Source: Xanthoparmelia taractica
Lineage: Eukaryota; Ascomycota; Lecanoromycetes; Lecanorales; Parmeliaceae
DNA length: 64,000 nucleotides
NCBI GenBank assembly: GCA_033085395.1
Contig: JANQBS010000115.1
Coordinates: 56,373 to 120,372, forward strand
Reading direction: 5' to 3'
Under the pieces are notes generated by a model. That model saw only the letters and a list, made by a program, of their open reading frames with translations. It ran no database searches and was not told where the DNA came from. Of the stretch, positions 33,674 to 44,151 are shown piece by piece. The position numbers and the translations under genes are program-made. The first letter of the stretch is position 1. Every line of letters starts with the position of its first letter.

Positions 33674-35665
33674 ATGCAGGCCTTTCTTTTCGTCTTCCTT
33701 TCGTACCTGACGACTGTCACCGCCCAATACGTTGCCAACACGAAGGCTCTCATCATCAAGGAGATCGAACACCTTTACTTTGATGCCAACCCCGCTGGTA
33801 TCTTGTCTGCTGTGACACCCTGCTCAAATTACTATGACCCTTCTACTGGCGCTTCCGACAATTCCCTTGGCAGGAACACCGCAGCCGAATGGATCCGCAC
33901 TGCTTTCCGTAGGTTACCATGCTCTCATCAACTTTGGCGGCATTGAATATTTTGCACAATTCTCCAGACTTTTGTTTTCCATATAGTGATTGATGACCTG
34001 AACGTAAAAACTAAAGATATCTGCTGTGTTTCTTCAAAAATTTATTGTGTGCTTGAGTCCCGATGAAGGAAACTAAGACATTGCAGATGATTTTGTGACG
34101 GCGAACATCTACAGCGAGACAGGCGGGATCGACGCCTCAATTGGCTTCGAGACCACTCGTGGGGAGAATGTTGGCCCAGCATTCAACGATGCCCTCACAT
34201 TTTTCAGCTACTTCATGAACGATAAAGTATCGAGTGAGTCCGGCCCGGAGCGCGCTAGTCTCCACCTTCAACGATTGTACACTAGTTATTGATCATGTAA
34301 TAGTGTCCGATCTTATAGCCTTAGGCACCGTAATGGCCGTTGGTTCCTGTGGAGGCCCACATATTGGAATGAAAACTGGCCGCGTCGATGCGACTGCTGC
34401 TGGACCGTCGGGCGTTCCTGAGCCCGAGACTAATATACAGGACACATTGACCGACTTTTCCAACGCCGGTTTTGTCACTGATGATGCCATTACGCTCACG
34501 GCCTGCGGACACACCATGGGGGGAGTGCATCGTAGCACTTTCCCTCAAGTCGTGCCAGCTAGCTCAGTCTCCTCCACCAACACCGATGGACAAGTCGCAT
34601 TCGACGAAACAGCGTCCACGTTTGACGTGGGTGTCGTAAGTGACTATGTTGGAGGCACCGGCACCAAGGGCGGTCCTTTGGTCACGACTGGCAATGCGAC
34701 GGTGAATTCGGATTACCGCATTTACAATTCGGATAACAACGGAACCATGACCAGACTTTCACAGTCTGCCAGTTACTTCTCCGGCCAATGTTCTGCCATC
34801 TTCCAACGAATGATTGAGACCGTACCTGGATCAGTCTCTTTGTCGCCAGTGGTGGACCCAACATCGAGTACCAACCTGAAGCCGTACAGTGTCGCACTAG
34901 ACATTGACTTCGAAGGCAACATGAACCTTACGGGCTACTTCAGGGTTTGTACCTTCTACTACCAGATATATATCATCTTCGATACTGACTTCAACAGTAT
35001 ATCCAAGTCTCCGGAGCCGCCACCGCCCCAAGTTCATTGACGTGAGTTTACTATTCCCCACCTCCTCCCCCCTCTCCCTCCCCAATCCCCGTATTGACAA
35101 AACCAACAGCATCGCCCTCATCGACCGTTCCGGCGAAACAACAGAAACAACCACCACAGCCTCCGCCTCCTCCGCCGACACCGGCACGGGAATCTGGGGC
35201 CCCACAACCTCCTACGCCTTCGACCTCCCCTTCACCGCCACCACCGGCCTCTCCGGCCTTGCCGTCTCAGGCAAAAACTTCACATTCCAAGACACAATGT
35301 TCCTCGTGCCCTCCCTCTCCTCCGTCTCCCCTTCCCTCCCAGCCTTCGCTCCCAACCCATCCCTCAACACCGTAACCACATACGCCCTCAACACCACCGT
35401 CGCCTACCTCACCGATTCCCCTCCGTCGTCGCTGACGGCGACGTTTGCGATTCCCGTGACGCAATCGGGCAGCGTGAGTCCTAAGATCGACAAGTCGCAG
35501 ACGGCGACGCTGGAGTTGATTGGGACGACGGCGGGGGGGTTCGCGCTGTATAGCGCTGTGACGCAGCAGGATGTTAGTGCGAAGCAGGCGTATGGGACTA
35601 GTGTGGATGTTGCTGTTTCGGGGCAGGCGGCGGCGTTGCAGTTTGCGAAACCGTTCAGTGTTTAA
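33674..35665 (+). CDS. Secreted haem peroxidase (plant/fungal peroxidase superfamily)
   Basis: Five exons, 33674-33908, 34087-34233, 34304-34944, 34998-35041 and 35110-35665 (540 aa). The start was placed at the ATG giving the signal peptide MQAFLFVFLSYLTTVTAQ. A second ATG 33 bp upstream is less likely. Splicing the first intron (178 bp, longer than usual here) restores the distal motif EWIRTAFHD with the catalytic Arg and His. A GRVDATAAGPSGVPEP segment and the proximal haem-ligand region LTACGHTMGGVH follow. About 230 residues after the peroxidase core form an extra, beta-rich-looking, Ser/Thr-rich C-terminal domain. Family knowledge: these enzymes use H2O2 to oxidise phenolics and related substrates outside the cell. 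The substrate here is unknown. The gene stands alone with no obvious partner. Confidence 0.85.
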
Positions 35666-36720
35666 ATGCGTAGGCAGTGATGTGGGAGGAGGTAGGTGGA
35701 GGGAGAGAACTTTATGAATCATGAAGTCTGCATCTATGGCGTGGTAATTTTAATGGAGTTGTTGGGAGCATTGGGAAGTGTGGAGAGGAACAGAATGCAA
35801 ACGGAACAAGCCAAGTATAATGGTCATGTCTGTCAACCTAGATGAGTTTTCCCACTTAAAGAGAAGCTGAAAACTCTCTCCCCAACCTCCTTCTCCTTTC
35901 TCTCCTCCCTCAGCACCACACACTTACGGCCTCCCAACCCAGCCAAAGAAGCCCATGATACTCACAAGGCGAGTCCGTCAATTCTTCATTCTCTTTCCCA
36001 CTCTCTATTCCTCTTCCTACTTTCTCCCGCATCACAACCTCACTAATTGCGTGGCCCATCTATCCTATCATTTCTCCTTCTCTTCTTCTCCCATTTCCCG
36101 AATGGCTTTTAAGCGCGAGGGCGTACTTGGTGAACTTGGATGATGGATGGGGGCTTGGGTGGGTGGTGGGCTGGGTTCGGTGGGGTAAGGAGGGGAGGAG
36201 CGAATGGGGGAAGGGGGAGCGTGGGAGAGAGTTGGGGGTGGGAGGGAGAGTGTGAGTGTGGGTGTGGGTGTGAGTGAGTGAATGAATACGTGAGCGAGGG
36301 GGTGATCTCAGTGCGTACGTGAACGAGTGATTGAGTTAGTAAGTGCGTAAGTAAGTGAGTCGTTGTATGTGAGAAAGGGTGTGTGTGTGTCTATGCCCGA
36401 CGAGAGAGAGAGAGATATTATTATCGTACTTTCGGGTCCTGAGAAACGTGAGGTGGAGAGAAGGGGACAGGGGGGATATTAGTAGGGTATTCGTTCTTGC
36501 TCGAGTTGTCGTGTGAAGCAAGCAATGTCTGCCCCGGCACCCTTTATTCTATCCCATTACCCTTCATCTACCGACTCAACCCGTTATCTTCTTCTTCTCT
36601 TCCTTTTCCTCCTTCTTCTCCTCATCCTCTCACCGTACCCATCTCGGCAACTCAATCTCCCCATCCATCCAACTCGAGAAAAACTATCCATCGATCGTTC
36701 CTCATTCGCGTCTCGGCACC
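35666..36720. other. Low-complexity intergenic region
   Basis: Contains the peroxidase 3' region, a CT-rich tract at 35,875-36,110, a G-rich tract at 36,140-36,265, GTGTGAGT-type repeats at 36,245-36,390 and a CT-rich leader at 36,560-36,720. No protein-like frame is recognised. Confidence 0.6.
36140..36265 (+). repeat. G-rich tract, possible G-quadruplex former
   Basis: Repeated G3-G5 runs with short spacers (GGGGGCTTGGGTGGGTGG and similar), followed by degenerate GTGTGGGT repeats. It resembles the G-rich tract at 9,375-9,545. Confidence 0.6.
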
Positions 36721-37572
36721 ATGAACCACCACATAACTGCTCGAGACGTGTACAGACGGTACTGGTCCAGCGACTCCGACTGTTTCACGAAGATGTTCTC
36801 GTCAGTGCTAGGGCGCACGAGGACCAGTGCAGTTTGCATACTTTGTCGTAAGACGAAAATTGCATGCTTCTCTCTCGGGTTGAGGGAGGGGTGGGGGTGG
36901 TATATAACGCCCCCCTTTTTTCTCCCCCAACTCTTCCTTTTTCTCTCTCCTTCTCTCCTTATCTTCCTCGCTGTGTCTCAAAGTCCTTGCCTGCTCGTAC
37001 ATGACACCGCTCAACCAACATCTTTTCCTTCATCATCACCATCCCACGCACCCCAACCCACCCCAAACCCCCGAACTCACCCACGCAACCCAAACACAAT
37101 AGAAATTATGAAACCCACCGTCCGCTCCGTCACACCCTCCAAAGCCCCTTCCACAATGCGCATCTCTTACGTGATATCGCCCGACGAACGTGAGCGCGAA
37201 GATGAAGCAGCAAAGGATGAAATGAGGGTCTCAGAAACAGCACCGGGGAGCTCTGCACCTATGCTGAAAAAAGAAAAAGAAGAAGAAAAAGAAGAAGAAG
37301 AAGAAGAAGAAGGGGACTTGGTTCAATATAGGTGCTTCAGCAAGAGTGTGTCGGAGCAAGGGGATGGGATTGGAGGGGGAGGGGGAGAGCAAAGCAAGGG
37401 GAGTGGGGATGGTAAGGGCATTGAGGAGGATAAGGGTAAGGAGGAGGTGGAAGGCGGGAAGGTGGTGGAGCTGAAAGGGGAGAAGAAGAAAAAGTCCAAG
37501 GACAAGGAGGAAGAGGAGAAGAGGAAGGAGCGGGACGATACTATGATGTGGGCATTGAGGAGTCTTGATTAG
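36721..37572 (+). CDS. Charged hypothetical protein
   Basis: The frame is open across 283 codons, but the middle (hydrophobic/Pro-rich, T- and C-rich DNA) looks intronic. A GTAAGA donor at 36,848 and an ACACAATAG acceptor at 37,102 join 36721-36847 to 37103-37572 in frame, giving 198 aa. The spliced product starts MNHHITARDVYRRYWSSDSD and continues with MKPTVRSVTPSKAPSTMRI. It then becomes a Glu/Lys-rich low-complexity tail (EKEEEKEEEEEEEG; EKKKKSKDKEEEEKRKERDD). No domain is recognised. The 255-bp intron is long for this window, and translation could instead begin at MKPTVRS. The existence of a gene is likely; its structure is uncertain. Confidence 0.45.
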   Translation: MNHHITARDVYRRYWSSDSDCFTKMFSSVLGRTRTSAVCILCRKTKIACFSLGLREGWGWYITPPFFLPQLFLFLSPSLLIFLAVSQSPCLLVHDTAQPTSFPSSSPSHAPQPTPNPRTHPRNPNTIEIMKPTVRSVTPSKAPSTMRISYVISPDEREREDEAAKDEMRVSETAPGSSAPMLKKEKEEEKEEEEEEEGDLVQYRCFSKSVSEQGDGIGGGGGEQSKGSGDGKGIEEDKGKEEVEGGKVVELKGEKKKKSKDKEEEEKRKERDDTMMWALRSLD

Positions 37573-37621
37573 CGATGAGAATATTCTCGGAAATCTAGCT
37601 TGAAAAGAGGGAAGGGAAGAG

Positions 37622-37663
<42 letters not shown>

Positions 37664-39262
37664 GGGTGGTAGTGGGAGATGAGATAGAGAAATTTCTTTA
37701 AGGGGGGAGTGGGCGAGCAGTGACGCCCAAAAATCAGGTCTTTCGACTAGGGGTGGGTGTTGCGTTGAGTGATACACTATGACTTCCCGGACACGAAAAT
37801 GGATAAATTAGGATTTGTCGACGTATATCATGTGGCGAAGTCTACGCTCGAAGCTTTACTTTCCCTCCATTTCAGCCCCGAGTCGCGGACTCTTCACCCT
37901 GCAAGAAGCGGGAAAGAAGGTTCTGAAGCACCCAACGCTCCGAGTCTCATCAGGGACGAGAAATCGAGATCTTAGCTGATACGTCAGCCTTTGGGTAGCC
38001 TTGATAGAGCGCTGGTTTTGTAGAACGGACATTGTCAGAATCCAACGCGAAATTGCTCCTGCCAATCTTCAGCGGCGATTGAACTGTAACAGGAGCATGT
38101 GTGAAGGAGCTTCATCAGTCATCCAATCAATATCAGAACCTTACTCTGGCCCTTTGCAACTTCCCGCGTTTTCCAACACCCCTCACCGCCCGCCCATCTC
38201 ACGTCACAGCTATTGCAACTAAATCTAGTGAGCCCAGCATAGCTACCAAAGAAGGTAGAAAGTCGCTACTACGGCAGAGACAAGACCGTCAACACGTCGC
38301 CGCCTTCTCTTGTTGTCGTTCCGGAAGACCATCATCGTCATTATGATCTTGCTGCACGACTGACACATAAGCGACTTGTGGCGTCGCTGGATACATTCGC
38401 CATGAAGGAGATGTGAGTCGTGTATATGCTGCGGCCTTCTGGAAAGGGTGTCGGGATGGTGATGAGGGTGCAAGCTGTATGGAGTACATGATAAGCGGTC
38501 TTGGTGTAGTATCAGTGGTGCAAGAAAGCTCGGGGGTATATACATTATATATCTGGCTCCCTTGATATCCTCTATGGTAGAGACCCATCATGAGACTTCC
38601 TTGGGCCTGACAATTTCTTCGCTTGCCTGATCTGGTGGTAACGTAAGGCCTAAACGAGAATCTATTCCTAGAGAAGCAGTGGTCATAGCCATTGCCGCGG
38701 ATCCCATGACTTTCGTATCATACTACAGAGACTTGCAGCAGACGACGGTGGTAAATGCACAGGTATAGTGAAGACGTTGACTGCCTTTTCAGCCAATCCG
38801 CAGTCGAGTGTTTCTCTGCAAGGTATGCTAACTTCGTCTTACTTGACTATACAAATGCTCTCGGTCGAACTTCAGCGCTCTGAGTTTCCCAGATATCAAA
38901 GCGGATCCTCGGAGGCTGATACCGTCGTCACTGAATATGTTGTGCATGATGAAAGATTATCCGGACATTTATGATTTGACGGAAGCCGTAGAGTACAACG
39001 ATGTCTTTCGCAACTCGAAATGTGAGCCAGAATCACGCGTCGAGGAGACCGTTCAGGTAATGAAGGGCGACGTTGACTTGAACCTTCACAAGCTGTTCGA
39101 ATACAGGAACAGAATGCATGTCCTGAATGAAAAAGTTTGATGAGGGTAGAGTCTGAGCCTTGGTTAAGGCGATCTTCAAGCACCGCTAGAATGGGAGAAG
39201 CTTCTAATACCGCAGCACTGCTTGTAACGCGACAAGGAATTGTGCGTCGAGTTTCACCACTG
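37573..39262. other. 1.7 kb gap with no supportable gene
   Basis: Begins with a GAAA microsatellite. Frames at 38,243-38,591 (minus) and 38,768-39,140 (plus) are short and carry no recognisable domain. The plus frame ending at 39,140 (MLCMMKDYPDIYDL...) looks mildly protein-like but could not be extended by splicing. It may be a relic. Confidence 0.4.
37621..37663 (+). repeat. (GAAA)n microsatellite
   Basis: About ten perfect tandem GAAA units just downstream of the charged hypothetical gene. Confidence 0.95.
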
Positions 39263-40127
39263 TTAGGTGATGTGCAAGGCGAACATCTTTAGGAAATCAC
39301 CAAGAATTTCTCCGTTATCAAGCATCAAGTCCTTGATCTCCCCATACCTGATCAGCGTGTCCATCTCAGTTCCCAAGTAATGAGCCAGCATCGTCCGTAT
39401 GTCCTCGGTCCCATCTATCGTTTCAGCAGTGTTCGCATACACGTACTTAAGCAAACTGGTGATATCTCCAACACGTTCAGGATAAAGGGTGTATATTGCT
39501 AGCGTTTGCTGCAGTTTTTGGTGGCATAGCTTCTTCAGGGGCTGGACATCATACTTTTCTGCAAAGACGTAGAGGCGGGCGTGAGCAAGGAAAACTTCGG
39601 TGTAGTCTTCTTGAGGATGGAGATTGCTTCGGGGACCAGGCCTTACATCAGGAGTCGGATAATCGTATTCGCTGATGAATGACTCTTTGAGACTTGTATG
39701 CAACCTCGAGCTCTTCTTCTTCTTTTTCTTAACCTTGGGAAAAGTACCCCAGCCATCAAGATCCTCCGATATCGAGGCCTCCTTCTGTGCGGCCTCCGTC
39801 TTGGACCCTTCCGACCCTTCTTCCGTGTCAACCCAGGTGTATGCAGGAGCAGGATAGTCTTTAGTATAGGTCCAGCGGATGAAGCGCACAAAGGTACCCT
39901 CGTCTACATCGTCAAGGAGGGCAAAACCTTGTTTTGCTTCCGAAAGGTGGCCGTTGATCATTCGATCGAGCGGTGCGGAGCAGTCTGCTACCAGGGTGGC
40001 ATGTACATACAGTGGGGTACCGTGAACAATGAAGGTGAAAGGTTTCGAGGCAAAGATGCTGCAGGAATGGTCAGTGGAACGTCATGCTTAGATTACTTAG
40101 ATCTTACCTGCTGTCTGAGACAGACAT
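39263..40127 (-). CDS. BTB/POZ-domain protein
   Basis: Two exons, 40108-40127 (MSVSDS) and 39263-40058 (271 aa). The intron is 49 bp, with a GTAAGA donor, a CTGAC branch site and a CTGCAG acceptor. The spliced N-terminus reads FTFIVHGTPLYVHATLVAD, PLDRMINGHLSEA and DVDEGTFVRFIRWTYTKDY. This is the BTB fold as found in a large family of fungal proteins that lack kelch or zinc-finger partners. A Lys-rich insertion (PKVKKKKKKSSR) and a helical C-terminal half (VFLAHARLYVFAEKYDVQPL; KLCHQKLQQTL) follow. BTB proteins dimerise, and some serve as Cullin-3 substrate adaptors. Such a role here is inference. It is transcribed away from app1, sharing about 950 bp of upstream DNA. Confidence 0.9.
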
Positions 40128-41077
40128 TTGTAGAGCTTGAAGCCGTGCGAATGAAGGCCGTGAACGATTTCCTGGACAATGAGAAGATGCAGCCGAAGAT
40201 TGACACTCCTGAGGTGCAGATGCACGCTAGTAAATGTATGTATAGATGAAGAGAAATTGATCGACGAGGTACAGAAGTCAGCTTTCCCAAAGAGGGACCA
40301 GCAAGGGCACAGGACTGCCCATGTCAAGGCTATCAAATAATGGCATTTGCGAGTAGCTTTGCTGTAGGGCTTGGGAGCGCGGCTTCAGCAAATTTTGTCC
40401 TCAATCGTGCATTAGACCTCAAAGCTGCCAACAGTTCGCAAGTGTAGAGCTTTGGAGAGGTGAACAGGTCTGAGCAACCAAGGCTGAATCTTCTCCTTTA
40501 GCAGTGACCTCCCACCAACGCATAAATCAGGTTGGGTGATTCCTACCACTCGGCAAAGCTATTATCATTACTGCGGCACTGGCGGTGAACGTAGCAGCTA
40601 TGTCATTCAAGCATTTTGATCGCTCCGCAGAAAGGAAATACTGATGTAGCTCCTTAATCAGACCGGGACTACAGTCTTTTCCAAGTCGTCCGTCTATCTA
40701 CCTATCTATTGAGCTACTTACGATTCACTATAAAACCCAGCACTAAGCTGGCTCCTCCGTTGTCTCGGCCACGGGCTGTGACTCGCTCGAATAACACATT
40801 CTCGCTTTTCCGATTCCTCTTTCCTCACACCCGTCAGCGAGCACGAGCGCGTCTTGAAGCTTTCAGATACGAGACACTTCCTTCCTACAAACACCGCGCT
40901 CAGTCACGCATATACCGGTTCATTGTTAGACGTCAGGCGAACCGTCGGCAGAGACAAGCAGCAGGGAGGGGTATTCTTTGGAGGCTAGGAGGCCGGAGAC
41001 GGATCTCTGGTGAATTCGAGACGAAAGATGCGCGGTCCTCACCCAATTCTACAATAATTAGCACAGGGCAGTCTAAC
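40128..41077. other. Divergent upstream region of BTB gene and app1
   Basis: The plus frame of app1 stays open back to about 40,709, but this part is Arg-rich, lacks an ATG and does not look conserved, so it is treated as leader. CT-rich and CTAT-repeat sequence at 40,690-40,710 may mark the app1 transcription start area. No other feature is seen. Confidence 0.5.
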
Positions 41078-43684
41078 ATGGAAAATGGATATACGTCAGC
41101 ACCTGAGAGGGGCGCCAGGCGGCGGAAGCTCGCAGGATACCTCAAGGCTGCCAACGAGCTCCGGCAATCCTATCAGCAATCCTATGGACTGGGAGGGCAA
41201 AGAGACGGGGCTACAGATGAAGATGGGAACCCCATGCCTGGGGCCTTCCCACAGGCAACGGTAGCTCGGAGTGGAGACGAGGAGATGCTGCTCTTCCCAA
41301 GTTACGCAGTACGGCACTCTGCAAGGAAGGATCAACGGCGTGAGGTCCCTGCAGCTATTCAGGATATCCGCAGTGACAAGGGAGCCGGAGAACCAGAGTA
41401 TTGGCAAAAGGAATGGGAAAAATACGAAGACCAAAACGCTGTTGTAGATGTGGATGTCAGAGGATGGGTTTATGCTCCTCACCGTGGGCAGATGACTAGG
41501 AAAAATAGGCTTCTAGTGGGGATCGCACGGCAGCTCAGTGGGATACCTGCTCCTTCGAGCAGCAGAGCTTCGAGTCCAAGCTCTCCCCATCATGCTAGGG
41601 TGGAAGCTCGGAAAGCTAAGCAAGAGAAGGAGATGGTGGAGAAGGAAGCTGAGTCAATAACACGGAGAGGCCAAGGAGAGGCAGATATCGCTTGGCGTGG
41701 TGGATACAGCGAAGCGCCAGGTCGTGAGGAGTACGACACCAACGAGGCTAGCAAATCCGGCTCGCCTGATAACAGTCGGCCAGCTTCACCTGAAAAGAGA
41801 GATGTCCAAGCAGGCGAAATGGCTCGTCCTATCTCTAATAGCTCTCTACGTGGTTGTCAGCACGACTCTGGAACCAAATCATTTACCAAGCGAATTTCCT
41901 GGAATCAACCGTCAGAGATGACTTCTGCCGAGCTTAACGCTGCCAATGCACATCTAATGGTCAGACTTAAGCCCTTTCTGAGTACCCCTTTGGTCGGCAC
42001 TGCCCTAACTGTCTTCTTCTACAACGATTCAAGCTCGAGGTCTCGAACGATTACCACTAATGAGGCTGGGCACTTCTCGCTGCGTGCTGCTCTTGACTTT
42101 GTTCCCACCAACGTACGAGTCCTTGCCTCGGACAAGCTGTCAGCCACTGAAGAAGTCCACATCTCAGAGCCAACTGGTATTAGCATGATAAGCGATATTG
42201 ATGATACTATTAAACACTCTGGGATAGGTAACGGAGCCAGGGATATTTTTCGAAATGCCTTCATCCGGGATCTCGGAGATCTTACGATTGACGGAGTTAA
42301 GGAGTGGTACTCCACGCTGGCTGACCTTGGTGTGAAATTTCACTATGTGTCGAACTCTCCGTGGCAACTGTATCCTGTATTGGTGAGCTATTTTGCTCAG
42401 GCTGGATTGCCGAAAGGCTCCTTTCACTTGAAGCAATATACTGGTATGCTTCAGGGCATCTTTGAGCCAGTCGCCGAGCGCAAGAGAGGCACCCTAGAGA
42501 GGATCCTCTCAGACTTCCCAGAAAGGCGCTTCATGCTCGTAGGAGACAGCGGAGAGGCCGATCTTGAGCTATATACCGATGTTGTGCTGGCAAACCCAGG
42601 CAGGATACTTGGCGTATTCATTCGGGATGTCACCACCAGCAAACCTCCGGCTTTTTTCGAAACCTCGATGAAGTCAATGAAATCTCGTGGATCTCAATCA
42701 GCTTTGCGAGGTAGAAGCAAGGACGATAGTAGCATCCAACCCAGAAAGCAATTCGACGAGAAGCCACCTGCTCTGCCACCAAGACAGGCAAGTCATGCGG
42801 CAAGCACCCACGGATCAGAAACCGGCGGACCTATCATGGGTACACTAATAGACTTTGACGACGAACCGACTCCAGGAATTCATCACTCAATGACCGATCC
42901 CGCAATATCAGAAGCAGAAAGGAAGCTATCAACAACCTCCATTAAATCTCTTCCTCCGTCCCGTCCCTCGAAGCCAAAAGCACTACGCTCAACCTCAGGC
43001 GCCGAAATGTCATCATCCTCACCTCCACATCCACAGTCGCTACCCCGAAAGCCAGCACCACCGCCCCCAAACCCAAAGCCACGCCAATATTCCACCTCCC
43101 AAGAAAATCCCAGCCAACGCAACGAGCCTTCACCGCTCTCCCAGACCCGAAACGTTTCCACCCCAGACAGCAGAGCCTCCTCCCTCGAACGCCAATCCTA
43201 CCGCTCCGCCGTCCGCAACAAAGTCACCTCCGCCTACAACGCCCTCCCCTCCCTCTACAGTACCTCTCCCTACGCCCAACAACAACAACCCACCTCCGAC
43301 CCCCCGAAAGCGCACTCAAACTCCCGCCCACCCCCTCCCGTCCCTCCCCGCAGAAACATAACCAGCTACCCCGCAGCCGCAGCCCATTACGCTACCAACC
43401 GTCTCAGCGGCGGCTGGAGCGGGTACGCAAATGATGGTAGTAGCGGCGGCGGTGGCGGCTCGGACGACGCGAATGGGAACGAGCAGGTGCTGAGTAAGAA
43501 GGAGGAACTGTGGATGAGGAGGTGGGCGAGGGCCAAGGAGGTTTTTGACGAGAAGGGCGTTGTGTTGAGGGCGTGGAGGGTTGGGGAGGATGTGGCGGAT
43601 GAGGCTGTTAGGTTGGTCGAGAAGGCGAGGAGGGAGATGGGGATGGGAATGGAGAATGGGAAGGAAAAGGGAAAAGGACGGTGA
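41078..43684 (+). CDS. app1: App1-like phosphatidate phosphatase
   Basis: 868 aa from the first ATG in the open frame (MENGYTSAPERGARRRKLAGY); the family-like N-terminus LKAANELRQSYQQSYG follows at once. The conserved App1 segment begins near residue 130 (EYWQKEWEKYEDQNAVVDVD; VRGWVYAPHRGQMTRKNRLL). The HAD-type catalytic domain has DIDDT at about residues 373-377, FHYVSNSPWQLYP, GSFHLKQY and FMLVGDSGEADLELY. Family knowledge: yeast App1 is a Mg2+-dependent phosphatidic acid phosphatase at actin patches, making diacylglycerol during endocytosis. The C-terminal third is Pro/Ser-rich, with PPPNPKPR- and PPPPVPPR-type stretches that could bind SH3 domains of actin-patch proteins. It ends in a helical segment (LWMRRWARAKEVFDEKGVVL). 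No introns are needed. Confidence 0.95.
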   Translation: MENGYTSAPERGARRRKLAGYLKAANELRQSYQQSYGLGGQRDGATDEDGNPMPGAFPQATVARSGDEEMLLFPSYAVRHSARKDQRREVPAAIQDIRSDKGAGEPEYWQKEWEKYEDQNAVVDVDVRGWVYAPHRGQMTRKNRLLVGIARQLSGIPAPSSSRASSPSSPHHARVEARKAKQEKEMVEKEAESITRRGQGEADIAWRGGYSEAPGREEYDTNEASKSGSPDNSRPASPEKRDVQAGEMARPISNSSLRGCQHDSGTKSFTKRISWNQPSEMTSAELNAANAHLMVRLKPFLSTPLVGTALTVFFYNDSSSRSRTITTNEAGHFSLRAALDFVPTNVRVLASDKLSATEEVHISEPTGISMISDIDDTIKHSGIGNGARDIFRNAFIRDLGDLTIDGVKEWYSTLADLGVKFHYVSNSPWQLYPVLVSYFAQAGLPKGSFHLKQYTGMLQGIFEPVAERKRGTLERILSDFPERRFMLVGDSGEADLELYTDVVLANPGRILGVFIRDVTTSKPPAFFETSMKSMKSRGSQSALRGRSKDDSSIQPRKQFDEKPPALPPRQASHAASTHGSETGGPIMGTLIDFDDEPTPGIHHSMTDPAISEAERKLSTTSIKSLPPSRPSKPKALRSTSGAEMSSSSPPHPQSLPRKPAPPPPNPKPRQYSTSQENPSQRNEPSPLSQTRNVSTPDSRASSLERQSYRSAVRNKVTSAYNALPSLYSTSPYAQQQQPTSDPPKAHSNSRPPPPVPPRRNITSYPAAAAHYATNRLSGGWSGYANDGSSGGGGGSDDANGNEQVLSKKEELWMRRWARAKEVFDEKGVVLRAWRVGEDVADEAVRLVEKARREMGMGMENGKEKGKGR

Positions 43685-44151
43685 TGTGATGCCTATGCTG
43701 TAACAATAGTCGGCGGTGTTCTCTCGGCTCTTGAAGGGGACAAGCATAGCGTGGGCGTTTTGATACTATAGAATGAAGTATGGAAAATGAAATCTTGATA
43801 TCCAATATGTAATATGGGAAATATAAAGGAAAAATGAACGCATTTTACAACTGCTCTCGCTGGTGAAACGTGAGACGAGGGTTGGCCGGGAGAAAAACAA
43901 CGTATAACGGAGACGACGACTACTCCTACTACTATAGACTCTTTCAATTTATGGTAAGAACGTTGCCAGATAATCCGAAGACTGTAATGCATGATTTTTG
44001 AACTCGAGAAGCTTGATAATGCGCGAAGAGAACATGATCAAGAAACCAGAAACTTTTTTTGTCATTAATTTTATCATAATCATAATTTTCGTAAAACCAT
44101 TTTTATCATCATCATCATCATCATCATCGCCATCTCATGTGAAGTCCTATA
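43685..44151. other. Convergent intergenic gap
   Basis: 3' ends of app1 (plus) and the CxxC protein gene (minus) meet here. The gap contains AT-rich sequence and the trinucleotide repeat listed separately. No gene is seen. Confidence 0.6.
44106..44130 (+). repeat. (ATC)n microsatellite
   Basis: About eight tandem ATC units in the 3' region of the CxxC protein gene. Confidence 0.85.

Noticed and set aside
38768..39140. Protein-like short plus frames upstream of the BTB gene
   Set aside because: Could not be joined by splicing, and no family resemblance was found; possibly a relic but unsupported.
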